This document shows positions 61,465-64,000 of a DNA stretch of 64,000 nucleotides, in pieces. The first letter of the stretch is position 1, and every line of letters starts with the position of its first letter. Under the pieces are notes generated by a model, which worked only from the letters and a program-made list of their open reading frames with translations, was not told where the DNA came from and ran no database searches. Made by a program: the position numbers and the translations under genes. Source of the stretch: Zeaxanthinibacter sp. PT1 (GTDB taxonomy: Bacteria; Bacteroidota; Bacteroidia; Flavobacteriales; Flavobacteriaceae); contig NZ_JAQPCN010000002.1 of assembly GCF_028464225.1 (NCBI RefSeq), positions 372,001-436,000 on the forward strand. Direction: 5' to 3'.

Positions 61465-63375
61465 TTATTTCACTTCTTCGAAATCTACGTCTTCAACGTT
61501 ATCACCTTCTTTGGCAGATCCCTCAGAACTGGCTTGCTGCCCGTCTGCAGATGCACCACCTTGCTGTGACTCGGCTTGCGCCTTATACATCTCTTCAGAA
61601 GCAACTTTCCAAGCCTCGTTGATCTTTTCAAGTGCAGGAGTAATTACCTCTACATCTTTACTTTCATATGCTTTCTTAAGCTCTTCCAGGGCGCTTTCGA
61701 TAGGTTTCTTCTTATCGTCAGAAAGCTTATCACCAAACTCGCTCAGCTGCTTTTCCGTCTGGAAAATCATACTGTCTGCCTCGTTCAGCTTATCGGCTTT
61801 CTCCTTGGCCTGCTTATCTGCCTCCGCGTTAGCTTCAGCCTCAGACTTCATTCGCTGGATCTCTTCTTCGGTCAGACCGGAAGAAGCTTCGATCCTGATA
61901 TCCTGGGATTTCCCGGTAGCCTTATCTGTAGCAGATACCTTGATAATACCGTTGGCATCAATATCAAAGGTCACTTCAATCTGGGGTGTCCCTCTTGGTG
62001 CCGGTGGGATCCCGTCCAGGTGGAACCTTCCGATAGTTTTATTATCATTCGCCATTGGACGTTCACCTTGTAAAACGTGGATCTCCACAGAAGGCTGGTT
62101 ATCAGCCGCGGTTGAGAACACTTGTGATTTCTTGGTAGGGATCGTCGTATTGGCTTCGATCAGCTTGGTCAATACTCCACCCATGGTTTCAATTCCCAGG
62201 GAAAGCGGGGTAACATCTAACAGCAGTACGTCTTTCACGTCTCCTGTAAGTACTCCACCCTGTATGGCAGCCCCGATGGCTACTACCTCGTCAGGGTTAA
62301 CCCCTTTAGATGGTTTCTTGCCAAAGAACTTCTCAACAGCTTCCTGTACTGCCGGGATCCTTGTGGATCCACCAACCAGGATGATCTCGTCTATATCGCT
62401 TTTAGAAAGACCGGCCGACTTAAGTGCCGCCTCGCAAGGAGCGATCGTACGTTTAACCAGGTCGCTGATCAGTTGCTCAAACTTAGAACGAGACAATGTC
62501 CTTACCAAGTGCTTAGGTCCGGATGCCGTAGCTGTTACATAGGGCAGGTTGATTTCTGTCTGGTTTGATGAAGAAAGCTCGATCTTTGCTTTCTCTGCTG
62601 CTTCTCTTAAGCGCTGTAACGCCATAGCGTCTTTACGCAGATCAATATCTTCGTCTTTCTTAAATTCTTCAGCCAGCCAGTCGATGATCTTCTGGTCAAC
62701 ATCATCACCTCCCAGGTGGGTATCACCGTCGGTAGAGAGTACTTCAAATACGCCGTCACCCAATTCCAGGATAGAAACGTCATGGGTTCCACCACCGAAA
62801 TCGAATACTACGATCTTTTGATCTTTATCTTTTTTATCAAGTCCGTATGCCAACGATGCCGCTGTAGGCTCGTTGATGATACGCTCAACTTTTAATCCTG
62901 CGATCTCACCGGCTTCTTTTGTAGCCTGGCGCTGCGCATCGTTAAAGTAGGCCGGTACCGTGATCACAGCCTGGGTCACAGTCTGCCCAAGGTAGTCCTC
63001 AGCAGTTTTCTTCATTTTCTGAAGAATCATTGCTGAAAGTTCCTGTGGCGTGTACAACCTGCCATCGATATCAACACGAGGAGTGTTGTTATCTCCTTTT
63101 ACGACCTTATAAGGTACGCGCTCTACTTCTTTATCCACTTCGGAAAATTTATTTCCCATGAAGCGCTTGATAGAGTAAATAGTTTTATTGGGATTGGTCA
63201 CCGCCTGTCTCTTAGCCGGGTCACCGACCTTAATCTCGCCGCCTTCAACAAAAGCGATCACAGACGGAGTAGTTCTTTTCCCTTCTGCGTTGGGAATTAC
63301 CACCGGCTCGTTTCCTTCCATTACAGAAACGCAGGAGTTGGTAGTACCCAAGTCAATTCCGATAATTTTGCTCAT
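61465..63375 (-). CDS. dnaK: Molecular chaperone DnaK (Hsp70)
   Basis: The 636-aa Hsp70 binds unfolded polypeptides in an ATP-driven cycle with DnaJ and GrpE. The ATPase starts [17 protein letters not shown]; the phosphate-2 motif [13 protein letters not shown] and the adenosine motif [13 protein letters not shown] follow; the linker is [15 protein letters not shown]. The substrate-binding domain ends in a helical lid and an acidic tail ([11 protein letters not shown]). No dnaJ or grpE is adjacent. The long plus-strand frames opposite it are shadows. Confidence 0.98.
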   Translation of the reverse strand: MSKIIGIDLGTTNSCVSVMEGNEPVVIPNAEGKRTTPSVIAFVEGGEIKVGDPAKRQAVTNPNKTIYSIKRFMGNKFSEVDKEVERVPYKVVKGDNNTPRVDIDGRLYTPQELSAMILQKMKKTAEDYLGQTVTQAVITVPAYFNDAQRQATKEAGEIAGLKVERIINEPTAASLAYGLDKKDKDQKIVVFDFGGGTHDVSILELGDGVFEVLSTDGDTHLGGDDVDQKIIDWLAEEFKKDEDIDLRKDAMALQRLREAAEKAKIELSSSNQTEINLPYVTATASGPKHLVRTLSRSKFEQLISDLVKRTIAPCEAALKSAGLSKSDIDEIILVGGSTRIPAVQEAVEKFFGKKPSKGVNPDEVVAIGAAIQGGVLTGDVKDVLLLDVTPLSLGIETMGGVLTKLIEANTTIPTKKSQVFSTAADNQPSVEIHVLQGERPMANDNKTIGRFHLDGIPPAPRGTPQIEVTFDIDANGIIKVSATDKATGKSQDIRIEASSGLTEEEIQRMKSEAEANAEADKQAKEKADKLNEADSMIFQTEKQLSEFGDKLSDDKKKPIESALEELKKAYESKDVEVITPALEKINEAWKVASEEMYKAQAESQQGGASADGQQASSEGSAKEGDNVEDVDFEEVK

Positions 63376-63401
63376 TATATCTTACTTTAAATTAGTGTAT
63401 C

Positions 63402-63432
63402 CAAAATTTATGATCGCTTACTGAATGTCAAA
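63402..63432 (-). promoter_or_regulatory. Probable dnaK promoter
   Basis: Minus-strand TTTG (63429-63432), 18-bp spacer and TAAATTTTG (63402-63410), a -7 element with one extra base. The ATG is 27 bp further on. Confidence 0.4.
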
Positions 63433-63453
63433 CAACATGCCAACCGGGCAAAC

Positions 63454-63468
63454 ATGACAGGTTGTCAT
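63454..63468. promoter_or_regulatory. Inverted repeat upstream of dnaK
   Basis: ATGACA GGT TGTCAT, a perfect 6-3-6 repeat 21 bp upstream of the dnaK -33 element; a further TGTCA occurs at 63427-63431. A regulator site is possible, but it is not the CIRCE element. Confidence 0.35.
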
Positions 63469-63660
63469 TTTCATATTCCAAATCACAGATTTATCAATCT
63501 TCAATCTTTCTGCATTTTTCATTCCGGTGGAATTTTAGGTGCCGCTTCTCTACCCCGTCCCCGACTGTTTAAAGATTTGGTTGAATTCTCTTGGAAAATG
63601 CGACAGGATAACACAGTTTTGTACTTACGAAAACCTTTGAATACTAAGGATTGCTGTTTT

Positions 63661-64000
63661 ATGGAGTGCATCAGTATTTTTGACATGTTAAAGATAGGGA
63701 TAGGGCCTTCTAGCTCTCATACCCTTGGGCCATGGCGTGCTGCGGAAAGGTGGCTGCAAGAATTACAGGAAGACGAACTCTTTGACAGGGTGCAGGAGGT
63801 TAAGGTACGCATCTACGGCTCCCTCTCCCTGACAGGAAAAGGGCATGCCACGGATCTCGCGATCATGATGGGACTTACAGGTGCAGACCCGGAATACGTA
63901 GCAATCGAAAGTATCGATCCTACGGTGCAGCATATTCGTGATCATAAAAAAATTATTCTCGACTGGAAAAGAGAGGTTCCTTTTAACCCGGCAGAAGCCA
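63661..64000 (+). CDS. L-serine ammonia-lyase (N-terminal part, cut by the window edge)
   Basis: ATG 63661 opens a frame that runs off the right edge, giving 113 codons. The start MECISIFDMLKIGIGPSSSH is the N-terminus of iron-sulfur L-serine dehydratase (SdaA type): GPSSSHTLGPWRAAERW and the KVRIYGSLSLTGKGHATD segment of the beta domain are clear. The enzyme makes pyruvate and ammonia from serine. The cluster cysteines lie further C-terminal and are outside the window. Divergent from dnaK. Confidence 0.92.
   Translation, partial: MECISIFDMLKIGIGPSSSHTLGPWRAAERWLQELQEDELFDRVQEVKVRIYGSLSLTGKGHATDLAIMMGLTGADPEYVAIESIDPTVQHIRDHKKIILDWKREVPFNPAEA

Noticed and set aside
61511..62542. A 343-codon plus-strand frame opposite dnaK
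   Set aside because: Long antisense frames opposite Hsp70 genes are a known consequence of their codon use. The translated sequence is rich in Ser, Leu and Pro without domains, and dnaK is clearly the real gene.
1..64000. Mobile element, prophage, CRISPR or tRNA-linked integration site
   Set aside because: No transposase, integrase, phage structural gene, regularly spaced repeat array or tRNA gene was recognised, and gene content and promoter style are uniform across the window.

Overview
This window is a chromosomal segment of a Bacteroidota bacterium, most likely a marine Flavobacteriaceae member. The evidence: initiation regions almost without Shine-Dalgarno sequences; a recurrent TANNTTTG -7 element (the Bacteroidota housekeeping promoter) at about 10-70 bp before many starts; TonB/OMP-type outer-membrane proteins; DUF4834, DUF2853 and YfhO genes; a capnine-type acyltransferase gene; and a menaquinone (men) gene cluster. 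No rRNA, tRNA, IS element, prophage or CRISPR array was seen.

Layout. 1-1.6 kb: two tandem paralogous ECF sigma factors (the first cut by the window edge) with a 47-codon ORF and a terminator between them. 1.8-6.2 kb: uvrA and an Arg/Ser-rich secreted protein behind a sigma-54-like promoter. 6.2-11.4 kb: flippase, glycosyltransferase and YfhO operon (minus). 11.4-16.6 kb: DUF4834, a transporter-like outer-membrane protein, a GNAT-like protein, and a cysteate synthase-like/cysteate acyltransferase-like pair suggesting sulfonolipid synthesis. 16.6-23.3 kb: oligopeptidase B, EbfC, YegP, threonine aldolase and a large zinc metalloprotease. 23.4-26.8 kb: a three-gene ATP-grasp/alpha-E/transglutaminase operon. 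26.8-31.4 kb: prfB with a programmed +1 frameshift, an ArsC-like protein, a small secreted protein and an OMP-barrel receptor. 31.4-41.5 kb: mostly housekeeping genes (fumC, ettA, acyl-CoA carboxylase beta, M24 peptidase, an oxidoreductase).

41.5-55.7 kb: the menaquinone cluster on the minus strand (menE, menC, menA, menD, menF and a MenI-like thioesterase), without menB or menH. It is interrupted by a histidine kinase, a LytTR response regulator that has lost its phosphoacceptor segment and its frame, and, between these two, two predicted small RNA units of about 75 nt, each with its own promoter and terminator.

55.9-59.5 kb: a Crp/Fnr regulator plus small secreted protein cassette present twice in tandem, with inverted repeats upstream of the regulators. 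59.7-64 kb: two unrecognised secreted proteins, dnaK, and the start of an L-serine dehydratase.

The parts most worth attention are the duplicated Crp/secreted-protein cassette with its operator-like repeats, the broken response regulator with the adjacent sRNA candidates, the sulfonolipid gene pair with a possible N-acyltransferase neighbour, and the amidoligase-like operon.
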